Source of the DNA: Lachnospiraceae bacterium UBA1721
Lineage (GTDB): Bacteria; Bacillota; Clostridia; Lachnospirales; Lachnospiraceae
Direction: 5' to 3'
Assembly (NCBI GenBank): GCA_002317155.1
Contig: DCIR01000078.1
Location: forward strand, 1 to 6,046
DNA: 6,046 bases
Shown: piece after piece, positions 5,828 through 6,046 of the stretch
Layout of the letters: each line of letters opens with the position of its first letter
Position numbering within the stretch: position 1 is the first letter of the stretch
Position numbers and translations under genes: made by a program
Notes under the pieces: generated by a model
Told to the model about the DNA's origin: nothing
What the model saw: only the letters and a program-made list of their open reading frames with translations
Database searches by the model: none

Positions 5828-5831
5828 TTAA

Positions 5832-5868
5832 AGAAAAGTGTGTGCAGATGCGCATACTTTTTTCTTTT
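5832..5868 (+). terminator. Intrinsic terminator closing the tsa-ispD operon
   Basis: The arm 5832-5845 pairs with 5850-5863 around the 4-nt loop AGAT. The upper ten pairs (AAGTGTGTGC/GCGCATACTT) include two G-U pairs, and lower A-T pairs extend the stem into the U-rich tail TTTTTTCTTTT. It begins 4 nt after the ispD stop. Confidence 0.9.
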
Positions 5869-5875
5869 GAAAAAT

Positions 5876-5913
5876 CGCCAAAAGCCTTGATAAATAAGGC
5901 TTTCAAAAAGGCG
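5876..5913. other. Nested hairpin between the terminator and the tRNA promoter
   Basis: An inner perfect 8-bp stem AAAGCCTT/AAGGCTTT (5881-5888 with 5896-5903, loop GATAAAT) sits inside an outer CGCC/GGCG pairing (5876-5879 with 5910-5913). On the plus strand no T-tract follows. On the minus strand TTTTGGCGATTTTT follows the inner stem, so weak reverse-strand termination is possible, although no minus-strand gene is visible. Role unknown. Confidence 0.5.
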
Positions 5914-5914
5914 C

Positions 5915-5942
5915 AAAAAAAAATTAAAAAAATTTCAAAAAA
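5915..5942 (+). promoter_or_regulatory. Phased A-tracts, probable UP element / curved DNA
   Basis: A9 (5915-5923), A7 (5926-5932) and A6 (5937-5942) have centres about 10 bp apart, in phase with the DNA helix, and end 5 bp before the -35 box. With a start site near 5983 the last two tracts fall at roughly -41 to -57, the zone contacted by RNA polymerase alpha C-terminal domains. Confidence 0.55.
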
Positions 5943-5947
5943 GAGTG

Positions 5948-5976
5948 TTGACATTTATATATGGATGTTATATATT
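5948..5976 (+). promoter_or_regulatory. Strong sigma-A promoter of the tRNA gene
   Basis: A perfect -35 TTGACA (5948-5953) is separated by exactly 17 bp from -10 TATATT (5971-5976), five of six consensus bases. Transcription should start near 5982-5984, giving a leader of about 45 nt before the tRNA. Confidence 0.88.
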
Positions 5977-6027
5977 AGTCAAGTCGCGTGTGACAAGCAA
6001 CAAACATAAACGACACAAACAAAATAT

Positions 6028-6046
6028 GGAGAGGTATCGAAGTGGT
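6028..6046 (+). tRNA. tRNA, 5' end only (probably tRNA-Ser)
   Basis: The final 19 nt, GGAGAGG TA TCGAAGTGGT, fit the 5' acceptor strand (7 nt), the U8-A9 pair of linker bases, and the D-arm with the AGTGGT loop. GGAGAGG starts many bacterial tRNA-Ser genes, and this exact opening is one I associate with Clostridia tRNA-Ser. The anticodon, variable arm and 3' half lie outside the window, so the isoacceptor cannot be given; tRNA-Tyr or another class II tRNA is a less likely alternative. The strong promoter just upstream, and the lack of a ribosome binding site before the chance ATG at 6026, support an RNA gene. Confidence 0.78.

Noticed and set aside
6026..6046. An ATG at 6026 opening a frame to the window end
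   Set aside because: No Shine-Dalgarno site precedes it and the bases from 6028 fit a tRNA 5' end better.

Overview
The window reads as an ordinary chromosomal segment from a low-to-moderate-GC Gram-positive bacterium of the Clostridia, most likely a Lachnospiraceae member (Butyrivibrio/Coprococcus-like). This placement is an inference from gene style: Shine-Dalgarno (SD)-led, tightly packed genes, a YcxB-like membrane protein, a DUF6715-like anchored protein, a Clostridia-type RNase Z, and intrinsic terminators. No species can be named from the sequence alone.

Layout. Positions 1-144 hold the C-terminal end of a HAD-family phosphatase whose start lies outside the window. It is followed by a 14-bp hairpin plus T-tract terminator (191-233). 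A probable operon of eight plus-strand genes then runs to about 5863: YcxB-like membrane protein, tsaE, tsaB, rimI, rnz, DUF6715-like anchored protein, tsaD and ispD. Gaps between these genes are -4 to +40 nt, and a second strong intrinsic terminator (5832-5868) closes the unit. The last 180 bases hold a spare hairpin, a run of phased A-tracts, a near-consensus sigma-A promoter (TTGACA-N17-TATATT) and the first 19 nt of a tRNA, most likely tRNA-Ser.

Function. TsaE, TsaB and TsaD are three of the four bacterial proteins that make N6-threonylcarbamoyladenosine (t6A) at position 37 of ANN-decoding tRNAs. The fourth, TsaC/TsaC2, is not in the window. RimI is the GNAT acetyltransferase that commonly travels with tsaB/tsaD. 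RNase Z matures tRNA 3' ends, so the operon has a tRNA-maturation theme. IspD (MEP isoprenoid pathway) and two small membrane proteins are passengers with no obvious direct link.

I found no CRISPR array, insertion sequence, phage gene, riboswitch or defence system, and no hidden novel system that I can defend. The points most worth checking are the DUF6715-like protein inside the t6A operon with its calcium-loop-like C-terminus, a decayed tandem duplication across the tsaD stop codon, an in-frame single-stop junction between tsaE and tsaB, an acidic insertion in IspD, and the curved-DNA/UP-element-like tract before the tRNA promoter.
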